This document shows, piece after piece, positions 35,957 through 45,515 of a stretch of 64,000 nucleotides of DNA. Where the stretch lies: contig NZ_FZNQ01000013.1 in the NCBI RefSeq assembly GCF_900188065.1, positions 25,733 through 89,732 on the forward strand, given 5' to 3'. The translations under genes were made by a program, and so were the position numbers. Source of the stretch: Halorubrum vacuolatum. GTDB taxonomy: Archaea > Halobacteriota > Halobacteria > Halobacteriales > Haloferacaceae. Numbering within the stretch: position 1 is the stretch's first letter; each line of letters opens with the position of its first letter. The notes beneath the pieces were generated by a model, which saw nothing but the letters and a program-made list of their open reading frames with translations, was not told where the DNA came from and made no database searches.

Positions 35957-36234
35957 CGATAAACCGGACCATGGCGGTCGGCGCGCTCCGGTGAGCGCCC
36001 AGAGGGCGCGAAACCGAGCGCGAGGGAGCCCACAGCTGGCGGCTCCGCCAGCCGTGGCGAGGCTGGGGAGGCGTGAGGCTGCGGTGCGGATGCGGCACGG
36101 GTGCGGTCAGTGTCTGGCGTGCGGGGGCGATGGTCGCTCCTCGCTCCACCGACGGTCCCGGAACACCGTTCTCCCATATAAATACCCACACGACCCCTCA
36201 GCGCCGATGATACACAAACCGAGCAAAGGACCGC
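35957..36234. repeat. Structured 280-nt repeat, copy 1
   Basis: First of two copies; the other is at 60918-61199. The conserved core (35973-36089, 117 nt) differs from copy 2 at only about seven positions. It holds three potential hairpins: GGCGC..GAGCGCC, GGGCGCG..CGCG..GCCC, and GCTGGCG..CGCCAGC. The outer flanks also match, including 'CCGAGCAAA..ACCGC' at the right end. A TATA-like TATTTATATGGG reads leftward near 36175-36187, and GATAAACC sits at the left end. It fills the gap between ubaA and glutaredoxin. Whether it is an RNA gene or a mobile repeat is open. Confidence 0.8.
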
Positions 36235-36347
36235 TCAATTCGCACGCTTCGGCGACCGGCTGTTTCAGACGATGATAGATGTCGATAAATGGATTTCAGC
36301 GGGGACTTACACGAGGATCGCGGACAGAAACGGCTTGGTGCGCCGAG

Positions 36348-36596
36348 TTACGCGCCGTAGGTCTCCTCTAAATACGCGACGATGTCGTCGCTCTCGGCCA
36401 TGCCCTCGACGTCATGGTCCGGGTCGACGAGCACCGGAACGCCGGTCTGGCCGCTTACCTCCTTCACCTCTGTGCGCTCGCCGTGCGAGCGTGGGACCTC
36501 GATCGACTCGTACTCCAACTCGAGGGCGGCGAGCGTCTCTTTCACCTTCGCACAGTAGGGGCAACCCGGGAGTTCATACAGGGTCAGGTTCGTCAT
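36348..36596 (-). CDS. Glutaredoxin-like thiol-disulphide protein
   Basis: An 82-residue protein of the thioredoxin/glutaredoxin fold. The active-site CPYC is at residues 12-15 (ELPGCPYCAKV), with the cis-proline region 'QTGVPVLVDPDHD' and a C-terminal helix. Would reduce disulphides or mixed thiols in the cytoplasm. ATG 36596 is chosen since it gives a glutaredoxin-sized product; the upstream extension is basic and unconserved. No partner reductase is adjacent. Confidence 0.9.
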   Translation of the reverse strand: MTNLTLYELPGCPYCAKVKETLAALELEYESIEVPRSHGERTEVKEVSGQTGVPVLVDPDHDVEGMAESDDIVAYLEETYGA

Positions 36597-36658
36597 CGAT
36601 CGCCAATACGGGCGCTCGGATAAAGAACGCCGTGGTCGGAGGCGAGTGAACGGGTCGT

Positions 36659-37138
36659 TCACCCGACCCGAACCGTTCCCCCGTCGGGCTCGGTCCCAAG
36701 CGGCGGTCGGGTTCGCTCGCGAGGGATCCGGTCGATCCGGTAGTCGTGGATGTCGCGGTGGCACGCCGAACAGAGCGTGAGCAGGTTCGAGAGGTCGTTC
36801 GAGCCGCCGTTTGCCCGCGGAACGACGTGATGGACATCAAGGTGGCGGGCCGCCGCGTCCTGAATCGACGCGCCCGGCGGGCGTTTCAGCGAGCGACCGT
36901 CACGGGCACGCCATCGGGTCGCCCCGTCCAGCGTGTCGAGACGGCCCGCCGGACAGAGCGCACAGCGGAACAGATCGCGCAATCGAACGCGGGCTTTGAT
37001 TTCCCAATGCGGCTGGGGCGTCCGATGGCCGTTTGGGCCGGTCTCTGAAAGCTTCGAGCAAAGCTCGCTCACCGTGAGCGACGGCGGGTCGGGAAGCTCA
37101 CGGAGCTTCCACGCGCGAACCGCCTCCCACCGTTCCAT
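36659..37138 (-). CDS. HNH endonuclease-domain protein
   Basis: A 159-residue protein. The HNH/zinc-finger region contains C59 and C62 (CALC), H103-H104 (DVHHVVPRANGG), 'NDLSNLLTLCSACH' with C123, C126, and a final His near 131. This is the complete beta-beta-alpha metal arrangement. Upstream of it is a basic helical segment likely to bind DNA. The family includes restriction McrA-like nucleases and homing endonucleases; no methylase or target is visible next to it. Function unknown, probably DNA cleavage. Confidence 0.85.
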   Translation of the reverse strand: MERWEAVRAWKLRELPDPPSLTVSELCSKLSETGPNGHRTPQPHWEIKARVRLRDLFRCALCPAGRLDTLDGATRWRARDGRSLKRPPGASIQDAAARHLDVHHVVPRANGGSNDLSNLLTLCSACHRDIHDYRIDRIPRERTRPPLGTEPDGGTVRVG

Positions 37139-37222
37139 ACGAAACGGTGGCGGTGAAGGGAGAAAAGCCGTCCGTCAGGGAGCGAACGGAACGAAAAAGC
37201 AGAAGGGACGCGGGCGACCCGG

Positions 37223-38641
37223 TCAGAGGATGAACCCGCCCGTCTGCAGGACGTAGTAGGTGATGATCAGCACCGCCAGCACCCACTGTCCGGGGTGGAC
37301 GTCGTCATTCTCGCCCATCGCCGCCTTGATGATCGGGAACGCGACGATCCCGGCCGCGAGCCCGTCGGCGATCGAGTACGCCAGCGGCATCACGAGGATC
37401 GTGAGCGTCGCGGAGATGGCCCACGCCGGGTGATCCCACTTGATATCGACGACGCCCTGGAACATCATCACGCCCACGACGACGAGCGCGAGGAACGACG
37501 CGTACTCGGGCAACAGCGGCACGAGCGCAATGAAGGGGATCGCGAGCAGGAAACACGCCGCCACGACGAGCGCCGTCAACCCGGTCCGGCCGCCCTCCTC
37601 GACGCCGGTCGAGGACTCGATGTAGGTCGTCACCGTGGACGTGCCGAGCATCGCCCCGACCGTGGTCCCCACCGCGTCGGCCATCAGCGGCTTGTCCATC
37701 TCGGGAAGTTCGCCCTCCTCATCGAGGAAGTCACCGAACTGGGAGACGCCGATGAGCGTCCCCGCGGTGTCGAAGAAGTCGACGAAGAGGAAGGTGAAGA
37801 CGACGAAGGTGAACGTGAGCGGATCGATATCGGCGAGGCCGTCGAGGAACGCGCCCGCAAGCGGCGTGAAGTCGAACTGGACGGTCGTGATGAGTTGGAC
37901 GATCCCGGCGGCGATCCCCTCCTCGGCGAAGGTGAAATAGAGGCCGTCGTCGACGACGTTTTCCGGGGCGGTGAGCCCGGCGATGGCGGCGACCCAGCCG
38001 GCGGCCGCCGTCGTGAGGATCCCGATGACGATGGAGCCGGTGACCCCGCGTGCCCAGAGGATCAGCGTGAACAGCACGCCGAGGACGCCGAGGAGGGCAC
38101 CCGGCGTCGCGGCCACGTCGCCGAGTTCGACGAGCGTCCCTTCGTACCCGACGATCACCTGCATCTCCTGGAGGCCGATGAAGAGCAGGAACGCGCCGAT
38201 ACCCGCGCCGACGGCGTACTTCACCGGCTTCGGAAAGAGGTTGATGATGTACTCACGCGCGCCGACCGCGGTGAGCAGGATGAAGAGGATGCCCTCCACG
38301 AAGACGGCCGCGAGCGCCGTCTGCCACGGGATGCCGAGCGCGATGACGACGGTGAACGCGAAGAAGGCGTTGAGCCCCATCCCCGGGGCGAGCCCGAACG
38401 GTCGATTCGCGTAGAACGCCATCACCACGGTGGCGACGACCGACGCGAGGATCGTCGCCATCGCGATCATCTGGAAGACCTGTATCTCATCGAAGCCGTC
38501 GATCTGGATCGCCGCCGAGAGGATCGCCGGATTGACCACGATGATGTACGCCATCGCAAGGAACGTCGTGACCCCGGCGATCGCCTCCGTCCGTACGTCG
38601 GAGCCGTGCCCGTCGAGATCGAACCGGTCTGTAATGCCCAT
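37223..38641 (-). CDS. NCS2-family nucleobase permease
   Basis: A 472-residue polytopic membrane protein of the AzgA/PbuG-like NCS2 group (uptake of adenine, guanine or hypoxanthine). Typical stretches: 'TTFLAMAYIIVVNP', 'GLAPGMGLNAFFAFTVV', 'FDTAGTLIGVSQF' and 'TSTVTTYIESSTGV', the last two family-specific. About 13 membrane helices. ATG 38641 (MGITDRFDLDGHGSD) is preferred because a minus-strand TATA-like element lies about 34 nt upstream and the N-terminus then matches the family. The upstream gene gfcR encodes a PRTase-like regulator. Confidence 0.92.
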   Translation of the reverse strand: MGITDRFDLDGHGSDVRTEAIAGVTTFLAMAYIIVVNPAILSAAIQIDGFDEIQVFQMIAMATILASVVATVVMAFYANRPFGLAPGMGLNAFFAFTVVIALGIPWQTALAAVFVEGILFILLTAVGAREYIINLFPKPVKYAVGAGIGAFLLFIGLQEMQVIVGYEGTLVELGDVAATPGALLGVLGVLFTLILWARGVTGSIVIGILTTAAAGWVAAIAGLTAPENVVDDGLYFTFAEEGIAAGIVQLITTVQFDFTPLAGAFLDGLADIDPLTFTFVVFTFLFVDFFDTAGTLIGVSQFGDFLDEEGELPEMDKPLMADAVGTTVGAMLGTSTVTTYIESSTGVEEGGRTGLTALVVAACFLLAIPFIALVPLLPEYASFLALVVVGVMMFQGVVDIKWDHPAWAISATLTILVMPLAYSIADGLAAGIVAFPIIKAAMGENDDVHPGQWVLAVLIITYYVLQTGGFIL

Positions 38642-38837
38642 TGAACGACTGTGCATACTCATGGATGAGCACATAAACGTTACTTTCCAGAGGAGCAGGA
38701 GTTGCACAAGAGTGGATCATTTGTACGCTTTATCGCCGTGTATTCTGACAAAATACACTCGAATATGATCATCCGTGACAGTAAATGGCGTACGTGGTCG
38801 ACCGTCGGGTTCCGCTTAGTCACCAATCGGGTTCCGC

Positions 38838-39551
38838 CTAGTCGAACGTCCGGAGCGCGCCGACGGGCGCATCGGCGCGCTCGCGGGCCCGCGCCATCCC
38901 CTCGTCGCCGACGGCGATGAGCGTGAAGACGCCGGTCACGTCGGCGTCCGCCTGCAGGGCGATATCGAGCAGCAGTTCCTGGGTCTCTCCCGACCGGATG
39001 AGGTCGTCGACGACGAGCACCGCGTCACCCGCGTTGACGGCGCGGGCGGGCAGATAGTAGGTGAGTTCGATCCCCGAAGCGAGCCGCTGGCGGGATTCGA
39101 TGAACTCCTCGACCGCCGTCTCCTTCGACTTCTTCGCGTAGGCGAGACGGGCGTCGAAAAAGGAGGCCATCGCCGCCCCGAGGGTAATCCCGTCCGTCGC
39201 CGCCGTCAACACCACATCCGGGGTCTCGAAGTCGAAGGTCTCGGCGGCGACCGGCGCGACGAGGTCGAGAAACGACTGATCGAAGACGACGCCGGAGTTG
39301 TCGACGTACCCCTCCGCATCGAACTCCACCCGCGCGACGAGTTCGTCGGCCAGCGCCTCACGGCCGGTTTCACGGACGAGTTCGCGGGCCCGATCGGTCC
39401 CGGGCAACACGTGGCCGTTCACGTATCGGTTGAGATCACCCGCCGGCAGCCCGGTCAGCGCCGACAGCTCGTCGTACGTTCGTGTCTCTTTTAATACCCG
39501 TAACACGGCGACCGCCTGCAGCTGGAGGGCCGCCTTCTCGGCTCGATTCAT
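38838..39551 (-). CDS. gfcR: GfcR-type transcriptional regulator (HTH + PRTase-like domain)
   Basis: A 237-residue protein with an N-terminal helix-turn-helix ('YDELSALTGLPAGDLNRYVNG') and a C-terminal phosphoribosyltransferase-like domain with the PRPP-type motif 'DAVLVVDDLIRSGET'. In Haloferax volcanii such a protein activates genes of glucose and fructose catabolism and is named GfcR; it was once annotated as an orotate PRTase. ATG 39551 begins MNRAEKAALQLQAVAVLR. It lies upstream of the NCS2 permease in the same direction with a 196-nt gap. Confidence 0.9.
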   Translation of the reverse strand: MNRAEKAALQLQAVAVLRVLKETRTYDELSALTGLPAGDLNRYVNGHVLPGTDRARELVRETGREALADELVARVEFDAEGYVDNSGVVFDQSFLDLVAPVAAETFDFETPDVVLTAATDGITLGAAMASFFDARLAYAKKSKETAVEEFIESRQRLASGIELTYYLPARAVNAGDAVLVVDDLIRSGETQELLLDIALQADADVTGVFTLIAVGDEGMARARERADAPVGALRTFD

Positions 39552-39661
39552 ATCGTTGATCGAGATTGCACAAGTATGAACATATCGAAGTAATCCGAAG
39601 AGGAAGTGACCACGAAAGTGGGTGCACGTCGGTCGGGAGGGAAGCCGCCGCCCGGACCGGC

Positions 39662-41767
39662 TCACTCGATCTTGAGGAACCGGGACGCATAGCCGGGCTT
39701 GCCCTGACGGGGCGTGACGATGATGAACGAGTGGGGCGGGAGGTCGACGAGGGTGCGCGGAAGCGTCGCGAGTTTGGGGTCCCATCCGAGGCTACCCTGT
39801 CGTGGCGAGATCGGGATGACGAGGTCGTCCTCATCGACACGCTCACGAAGCATCGACTCGAGCGTCGGCCAGTTCGATGCACCCTCGAACGTGCCCTCCA
39901 TCTCCGGGTCGACCATCGCGAAGAGCCGCTCGTACTGCTGCGGGTTGTCACCGACGACGAGGACGGTGAACTCCGCACCGAGCTTCTCCGCGAGCCGTTT
40001 CACGATGTGGACGCTCTCGTAGAACCCCTCGTGGTGATCGACGCCGGGGGGAACCACGACGAAGATCCGCTCGGTCGTGTTGATCGGATGGCCGAGCCGC
40101 GAGACCAACACGGGGACCGTCGTCCGGCCGAGCACCTGATCGATGATGCTGCCGAACGCACGGTTGCTGAGCGACTGACGGCCGTCCCACCCCATGAGGA
40201 TGGCGTCCGCGCGCGTCTCCGTGCTCGCACGGACGATCCCGGAGGGAATGCTATGGTTCACGCGGGTCTCCGTGCGAACCGGAACCTCGGCCGCGTCCGC
40301 GATCTCCGTCGCCGCCTCAAGGCTCGCTTCGGCCTCCGCGACGACCTGCTCTTCACCCCCTGAGCCATCCGGCTGGACGACCGTGAGCAAATGAACCGGC
40401 GTCTCCGCCAGCTCGTCTTTCAACGTGAATGCGAGCTCCAATAGCGAGCGCTGCTTGTCAGCGTTCATCGACAGCGGTAACAGGATCCGGGGATCGAACT
40501 CCCCAGTTTCGCCGGGCTCCACGTCGTCGCTCAGCGCGAGTCGGGTCGCGTAGCGCTCGGTCAGCCACGGGCTGATGATGGCGGTGACGAGGATCATCAA
40601 CACGACGGCGTTGAGCACGTCGGAGCCGAACAGCCCGGCGTCGAAGCCGACGAGGGTGATCGCGAGCGCGGCCGCCGCCTGCCCGACCGACAGCCCGGTT
40701 ATCACGCCGAACTCGTTCCGGTTGTACCCCTGGATGAGCGAAACGAGTCCCGCGGCAGCCACCTTCGTGACGAAGAGGATCCCGAGGATCGTCGCCGCGA
40801 CGATCAGCGTTCGTGGCCCCTCAAGGATGACGGCGGGGTCGACGAGCATCCCGACGTATAAGAGGAAGAACGGGACGAACAGGGCGTTACCGACGAACTC
40901 GATCCGGTTCATCAGCGTGCCGCCGCGGGAGACGAGTCGATTCAACGCGATCCCGGCGACGAACGCACCGAGGATGTCCGAGAGCCCGAGCACCTCGGCG
41001 AAGCTGGCCGCCGCGAAGATGGCGGCCGCGACGAGCAGGAACTCGAAGTAGCTCTCCTGGCTCGTGTTCCGGAAGAACCAGCGCGCAAGCGGCGGTAACA
41101 GAAACCAGATCCCTAAAAAGAGGACGAGGAGCGCGCCGAAGACCTGCGCGAAGAGCCCGACCGTCAGCGCACCATCGGCCTGCCCCAACACGATGGCGAG
41201 GACGACGAGCGCGATGGTGTCGGTAAAGAGGATCCCGCCGAAAACGGCCGTGACCGCCCGGTTCTTCGTAACATCGAGTCGGTTGACGACGGGATACGCA
41301 AGGAGCGTGTGCGAGGAGAACACCGCCGCGAGCAGGAACGAGGCCCACAGATCGAGATCGAGGACGTAGACACAGACCGCGGTCCCGACGATAAATGGGA
41401 CAAAGAAACTCGTCAATCCGAAGAGCGCGGCGTTCTGCGGCGCGGCGGCGAACCCACGAAGGTCGAGTTCGAGCCCGACGGTGAAAAGCAGGTAGACCAA
41501 CCCGACGTTGCCGAGCAGGACGATCGCGTCCGTCTCCGCGAGGATCCCGAGTCCGTTGGGCCCGATCGCCGCGCCGAAGAGCACGATCCCGACGATGCCG
41601 GGCAGGCCGGCCCGTTCGATCAGCATCGGAGCGATAAGGAACGTCGTCAACGCGAGCGCGAAGACGATCACCGGCTCTTCGATCGGCAGCGAGGGCAACG
41701 AAAGGCCGAGTGGAACCGGAGGGAGGGCGGACGCGAGTGGGGCGAGCGAGGTGGGCGTGACGAGCAT
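39662..41767 (-). CDS. Kef-type cation/proton antiporter with C-terminal Usp-like domains
   Basis: A 701-residue protein. The N-terminal part (about 25-405) is a CPA2-type sodium or potassium/proton exchanger with about 12 helices, including 'IVLFGAAIGPNGLGIL' and 'VFSSHTLLAYPVVNRL'. The C-terminal 290 residues form two universal-stress-like domains ('RILLPLSMNADKQRSLLELA', 'RIFVVVPPGVDHHEGF'), common in haloarchaeal antiporters and thought to sense nucleotides. The gene would serve ion and pH homeostasis, vital in high salt. Stand-alone unit. Confidence 0.9.
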   Translation of the reverse strand: MLVTPTSLAPLASALPPVPLGLSLPSLPIEEPVIVFALALTTFLIAPMLIERAGLPGIVGIVLFGAAIGPNGLGILAETDAIVLLGNVGLVYLLFTVGLELDLRGFAAAPQNAALFGLTSFFVPFIVGTAVCVYVLDLDLWASFLLAAVFSSHTLLAYPVVNRLDVTKNRAVTAVFGGILFTDTIALVVLAIVLGQADGALTVGLFAQVFGALLVLFLGIWFLLPPLARWFFRNTSQESYFEFLLVAAAIFAAASFAEVLGLSDILGAFVAGIALNRLVSRGGTLMNRIEFVGNALFVPFFLLYVGMLVDPAVILEGPRTLIVAATILGILFVTKVAAAGLVSLIQGYNRNEFGVITGLSVGQAAAALAITLVGFDAGLFGSDVLNAVVLMILVTAIISPWLTERYATRLALSDDVEPGETGEFDPRILLPLSMNADKQRSLLELAFTLKDELAETPVHLLTVVQPDGSGGEEQVVAEAEASLEAATEIADAAEVPVRTETRVNHSIPSGIVRASTETRADAILMGWDGRQSLSNRAFGSIIDQVLGRTTVPVLVSRLGHPINTTERIFVVVPPGVDHHEGFYESVHIVKRLAEKLGAEFTVLVVGDNPQQYERLFAMVDPEMEGTFEGASNWPTLESMLRERVDEDDLVIPISPRQGSLGWDPKLATLPRTLVDLPPHSFIIVTPRQGKPGYASRFLKIE

Positions 41768-41892
41768 GTAGGGGATGAGAGTGGGAGCGGTTCTTTCCGG
41801 AATGGCGTCGTGAAGCTATATAAAAACGGACGATCGGGTCGTGATGGCGATCGGCGTGCGGAGGGGAGTGTGAGATCGGGCGAACGGACGGC

Positions 41893-42474
41893 TCAGGGCG
41901 CTTCGCCCGTCTCGATGCTGAAGGAGTCACGCGGGTATGCCACACAGGTGAGCGTGTAGCCGTCGTCGAGTTCGGCCTCCTCCAACATCTGCTGGTTGTC
42001 GTGTTCGACGAAATCCTCCGAAGGACCGTCCGTGATGTGACCCGCACAGGAGACACACTGGCCCTGCCGGCAGGCGTACGGGAGGTCCCAGCCGTTCTCC
42101 TCGCCGGCCTCGAGGATCGTCTCGTTGTTCGCGACCTCGATCGTCTCGCCCTGTTTGAGGAACTCGATCTCGAAGTGTTCGATCTCGTCTTCGGGGATGT
42201 CGCCCGGGCCGGCAGCCTCCTCGGCACCCTCCGCGAGCTCTCCACCCTCGCCGTCGCCGCCGCCGGCGGGAATGGCGCCGCCACCGCCGCCGCCACCGAT
42301 GGCGCGGTTGCCCGGCTCCGGGAACTCGGTCTCCGGCACGGCGGTCGCACGCCGTTCCATGACCTCCTCGGAGATGTCGGGGTTCGGTTCCCATCCCGTT
42401 CCCTTCAGCGCGCTGAAGAGGACGACGGTCAGCGTCGCGATCGCCGCGAGCACGATCGCCAATGGGTCATACAT
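41893..42474 (-). CDS. Membrane-anchored 2Fe-2S ferredoxin
   Basis: A 193-residue electron-transfer protein. A single helix near the N-terminus (about 5-22) anchors it. A Gly/Glu-rich linker follows (residues 57-90), and then a plant-type ferredoxin domain: C135, C140, C143 and C177 in 'ACRQGQCVSCAG' and 'LTCVAYP', giving CX4CX2C...C. Haloarchaeal ferredoxins often have acidic domains, consistent here. The membrane anchor makes it distinct from the soluble form. No partner oxidoreductase adjoins it. Confidence 0.92.
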   Translation of the reverse strand: MYDPLAIVLAAIATLTVVLFSALKGTGWEPNPDISEEVMERRATAVPETEFPEPGNRAIGGGGGGGAIPAGGGDGEGGELAEGAEEAAGPGDIPEDEIEHFEIEFLKQGETIEVANNETILEAGEENGWDLPYACRQGQCVSCAGHITDGPSEDFVEHDNQQMLEEAELDDGYTLTCVAYPRDSFSIETGEAP

Positions 42475-42552
42475 ACCGGTCCCTATGAAGAGATCCCATA
42501 AGGCGGTTTTGATCGTTGGAGGGCGCGTTCGAGTGAACCGAGATGCGGCCGA

Positions 42553-43947
42553 TCAGCCGAACGGACCCTTGCCACCGCCGCCGAGGGCGCCACCGAGACC
42601 GCCACCGCCGCCCATCTTTTTCATCATCCGTTGCATGTCGCCCTCGCCCATGCCCTGGAACTGGTTGATCGTCCGCTCCATCATCGAGTGCTGTTCGAGC
42701 AGCTGACGGACGGTCTCGACGTCGGTTCCCGATCCACGGGCGATCCGCTCGGTGCGCGACTGGCCGACGACCTTCGGGTTTTCGAGCTCCTCGTCGGTCA
42801 TCGAGTCCATGATCCGCTCGAATTTTCGCATCCGATCCTGGGTGACGTCCATCGCGTCGTCGGGGAGCTGATCCATCATCCCGCCGCCGAGCCCCGGGAT
42901 CATATCCATCACCTGATCGAGCGGCCCCATCCGGTTCATCGCGTCCATCTGTTTTTGCATGTCCTTCAGGGTGAAGTTCCCCTCCAGCAGCTGTTCGGGA
43001 TCCCAATCTTCGTCCGCCTCCTGCGCCTCCGCCATCGCCCGCTCGACGCGCTCGGAGAGCTGCTTGAGGTCGCCCATCCCGAGCAGCCGCGAGATGAACC
43101 CGGAGGGTTCGAACCGCTCGACGTCTTGGACCGTCTCGCCGGTCCCTAAGAACGCGATAGAGGAGTCGGTCTCGTTGACGGCCGTCAGCGCGCCGCCACC
43201 CTTCGCGGTCCCGTCGAGTTTTGTGATGACGACGCCGTCGATGCCGATGGACGTCTCGAACTGCCGGGCCTGTTCCTTCGCACCCTGGCCGATCGCGGCG
43301 TCGAGCACGAGCAGCGACCGGTCCGGATCGACGACGCGCTCGATCTCTTCGATCTCCGCGATCAGGTCGTCCTCCAACGCGTGCCGACCCGCGGTGTCGA
43401 CGATGTGGATGTCCGCGTCGGCGGTGGCCGCCATCCCCTCGCGGGCGATCGCGACGGGGTCGTCGGCGTCGGGGTCGCCGTAGAACTCCACCTCCGCCCG
43501 TTCACACATCTGTTTCGCCTGGTCGTAGGCGCCGGGTCGGAACGTGTCGGTCTGGATGACCGCGGGTCGGAGCCCCTTCTTCGAGAACCACCAGGCCATC
43601 TTCGCGGCGGAGGTGGTCTTGCCGGACCCCTGCAGCCCGGCCAGGAGGATCGTCTGTGACTCCAAGGGGAGTTCGGTCGAGTCGCCGACGAGCGCCACCA
43701 TCTCCTCGTAGACGATCTTGAGGACGTGGTCGCGGGCGGTCGTCCCGCCCGGCGGCTCCTCCTCTACCGCGCGCGTCTTGATCGAGTCGGACAGCTCCAT
43801 GACGAGCGAGACGTCGACGTCGGCGGAGAGCAGCGACCGCTGGATCTCCTTGACGATCTCCTCGACGTCGTCCTCGTCGAGACGGGCTTTCCCTTGGAGT
43901 GTATCGAGTGAACTCCGTAAGGACGTTCCGAGGTCGTCGAGCACCAT
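42553..43947 (-). CDS. srp54: Signal recognition particle 54 kDa protein
   Basis: GTPase that delivers signal-sequence nascent chains to the membrane with 7S RNA and FtsY. The 464 residues have an N domain (about 1-90), the G domain with P-loop GLQGSGKTT, '[12 protein letters not shown]', '[11 protein letters not shown]', and a methionine-rich M domain with '[24 protein letters not shown]' in part. The tail is Gly-rich. A minus-strand TATA-like TTTACC is 26 nt before the ATG at 43947. It stands alone next to pantoate kinase. Confidence 0.96.
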   Translation of the reverse strand: MVLDDLGTSLRSSLDTLQGKARLDEDDVEEIVKEIQRSLLSADVDVSLVMELSDSIKTRAVEEEPPGGTTARDHVLKIVYEEMVALVGDSTELPLESQTILLAGLQGSGKTTSAAKMAWWFSKKGLRPAVIQTDTFRPGAYDQAKQMCERAEVEFYGDPDADDPVAIAREGMAATADADIHIVDTAGRHALEDDLIAEIEEIERVVDPDRSLLVLDAAIGQGAKEQARQFETSIGIDGVVITKLDGTAKGGGALTAVNETDSSIAFLGTGETVQDVERFEPSGFISRLLGMGDLKQLSERVERAMAEAQEADEDWDPEQLLEGNFTLKDMQKQMDAMNRMGPLDQVMDMIPGLGGGMMDQLPDDAMDVTQDRMRKFERIMDSMTDEELENPKVVGQSRTERIARGSGTDVETVRQLLEQHSMMERTINQFQGMGEGDMQRMMKKMGGGGGLGGALGGGGKGPFG

Positions 43948-44039
43948 TTACGGGTTCGTAGACGGTCCACGCGGTAAAGGCTTCGCTCGTCGGCTCGGGG
44001 GATCCGACGCACGATGGGAGAGTCGGTCACGGTCGGGGA

Positions 44040-44966
44040 TCAGCGGTCCGCCGACACCGAACGGTCGGTCGCGGGAGCGTCGTCGTTGACGATCCCCGCA
44101 CCCGCCGCATGGACCCCACAGACCGCGGGATCGTAACCCGCATCCGAGAGGCCGGTGCCGAACGCGAAGACGGTGCGGCCGAGCATCGCCATCGCCGCGG
44201 AGCCGCCGGCCGCCGCAACCGCATCGATCGCCTCTTCGACAGCGGGGACGAGGAGGTCGGCCTCGACGGCGAACGTCCGAGCGGCCGCGAGCAGCGTGAC
44301 GGAGCGTGTATCCCGACGGAGCCGCGTAAGCGCGCGTTCGCCGGCCGCGGAGAGCGCGTCGGTGTCGCCCGCGAGGACGGCCTCCGTCGACAGCTCGCCG
44401 AACGTGACGTACTCGACGCGCGGGGCCGTGGGGATTCCGTCCAACTCGCCGTGAGCCGGCGCACCCGGACGGACGCGGATCGGGATCCCCCCTCGCGCTT
44501 GCGCGACGACGTCGCCGAGTCCCGTTCCCCGTTCGACCTCGGCGACGTGAGCGATTCGGATGAGCTCGTTCTCCGAGCGGCCGAGATCGAAGGCGGCGTT
44601 TGCCGCGAGCGCCGCCCCGAGCGCGGCCGCCCCCGAAACGCCGAAGCCGGCACCGACCGGGAGATCGCTTGCGAGGCGTACCTCCGCGGTATCCGAGGTG
44701 ACACCCAGCGCCGCCAGCACGTCGCCGACCACGTCGATCGCCACCGGCGTCCCATCGAGGAGGACCGGTGGGGTCGATCCGTCGGCCGTTTCGGTCCGGT
44801 CGAGCGGGAGGGACCGATCGCGCGGGACGACCGTCGTTTCGACGCCATGAGTCAGCGTGACCCCCGCCCCACACGAGCCGGCCGCTGCCGGATCAGCGGC
44901 CGGGTAGGCGCTGAAGAAGGCGGTCACGTGGCCGGGGACGAACGCGGTCGCCCGCTCGCGAGTCAT
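44040..44966 (-). CDS. Pantoate kinase (archaeal CoA pathway, GHMP kinase)
   Basis: A 308-residue GHMP-superfamily kinase. The P-loop-like motif 'LPVGAGFGVSGAAALGAAL' and the N-terminal 'TAFVPGHVTAFFS' are characteristic of archaeal pantoate kinase, which phosphorylates pantoate on the way to coenzyme A. ATG 44966 is preferred, with minus-strand TTAATC about 27 nt upstream; the frame extends further but without conservation. Phosphopantothenate synthetase is not in the window. Between the srp54 gene and the DtxR-like regulator. Confidence 0.88.
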   Translation of the reverse strand: MTRERATAFVPGHVTAFFSAYPAADPAAAGSCGAGVTLTHGVETTVVPRDRSLPLDRTETADGSTPPVLLDGTPVAIDVVGDVLAALGVTSDTAEVRLASDLPVGAGFGVSGAAALGAALAANAAFDLGRSENELIRIAHVAEVERGTGLGDVVAQARGGIPIRVRPGAPAHGELDGIPTAPRVEYVTFGELSTEAVLAGDTDALSAAGERALTRLRRDTRSVTLLAAARTFAVEADLLVPAVEEAIDAVAAAGGSAAMAMLGRTVFAFGTGLSDAGYDPAVCGVHAAGAGIVNDDAPATDRSVSADR

Positions 44967-45040
44967 GTCCGGGCGGACGGGCAGGACGTGATTAACCGTT
45001 ACCATCGGGCGCCGGACGGAAGGGATCGACGTCGCGGGGA

Positions 45041-45472
45041 TCACTCGGCCGGCTCAACCGCGAGCTCCAAGCAGGCACAGGCGTCGGCCTCGGGGTCGAA
45101 GCAGTCGGGGCACTCCGGTCGGCGGTCGATGATCGTATCGAGCCGCTCGGCGACCGTGCCGTCGATGACGGCCTCCAGCTCGCGGGCCTCCTCGCGGAAC
45201 GCCTCGACGCCGAGCACGTTCGCGAGGAATCGCTCGATGATACAGTAGGTCTGGAGCGCCTCACGGGCGCGAACGATCCCGTCGTCGCTCAAGCGAACGC
45301 CCTTGTACTTCTCGTGGTCGGCCAATCCGCGTTCCTCCAGCTTGCCGATCATCTCGTTCGCGCTCGCGGGACTCACGTCGAGGGCGTCGGCGATCGCCCC
45401 GGTCGAGGCGGGGCCGTCCGTCGCCCGCTGGATCACGTAGATCGTCTTTAAATACTGATCGGCGGTGTTCAT
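45041..45472 (-). CDS. DtxR/MntR-type metal-dependent regulator
   Basis: A 143-residue regulator. The N-terminal winged helix-turn-helix is 'DQYLKTIYVIQRATDGPAST' plus 'IADALDVSPASANEMIGKL'; the dimerisation and metal-binding domain follows with 'RFLANVLGVEAFREEARELE'. The C-terminus is cysteine-rich (CPDC and CAC near 120-135), consistent with an iron or manganese sensor. It lies beside the ferritin-like protein and near the suf genes, which supports iron control (inference). Confidence 0.9.
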   Translation of the reverse strand: MNTADQYLKTIYVIQRATDGPASTGAIADALDVSPASANEMIGKLEERGLADHEKYKGVRLSDDGIVRAREALQTYCIIERFLANVLGVEAFREEARELEAVIDGTVAERLDTIIDRRPECPDCFDPEADACACLELAVEPAE

Positions 45473-45515
45473 ACCCTTCCTCCGTCGCGGCCGCTCATCG
45501 TCGACTCCACCCGGT

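Noticed and set aside
35310..36191. Minus-strand frame through the repeat, ending in Pro/Arg/Ser-rich peptide
   Set aside because: Both repeat copies give similar peptides only because the DNA is similar; differences do not favour silent sites and the frame runs antisense into ubaA.
37295..38644. 449-aa charged open frame on the plus strand
   Set aside because: Antisense to the NCS2 permease; the Asp/Glu/Arg-rich translation is the mirror of hydrophobic codons.
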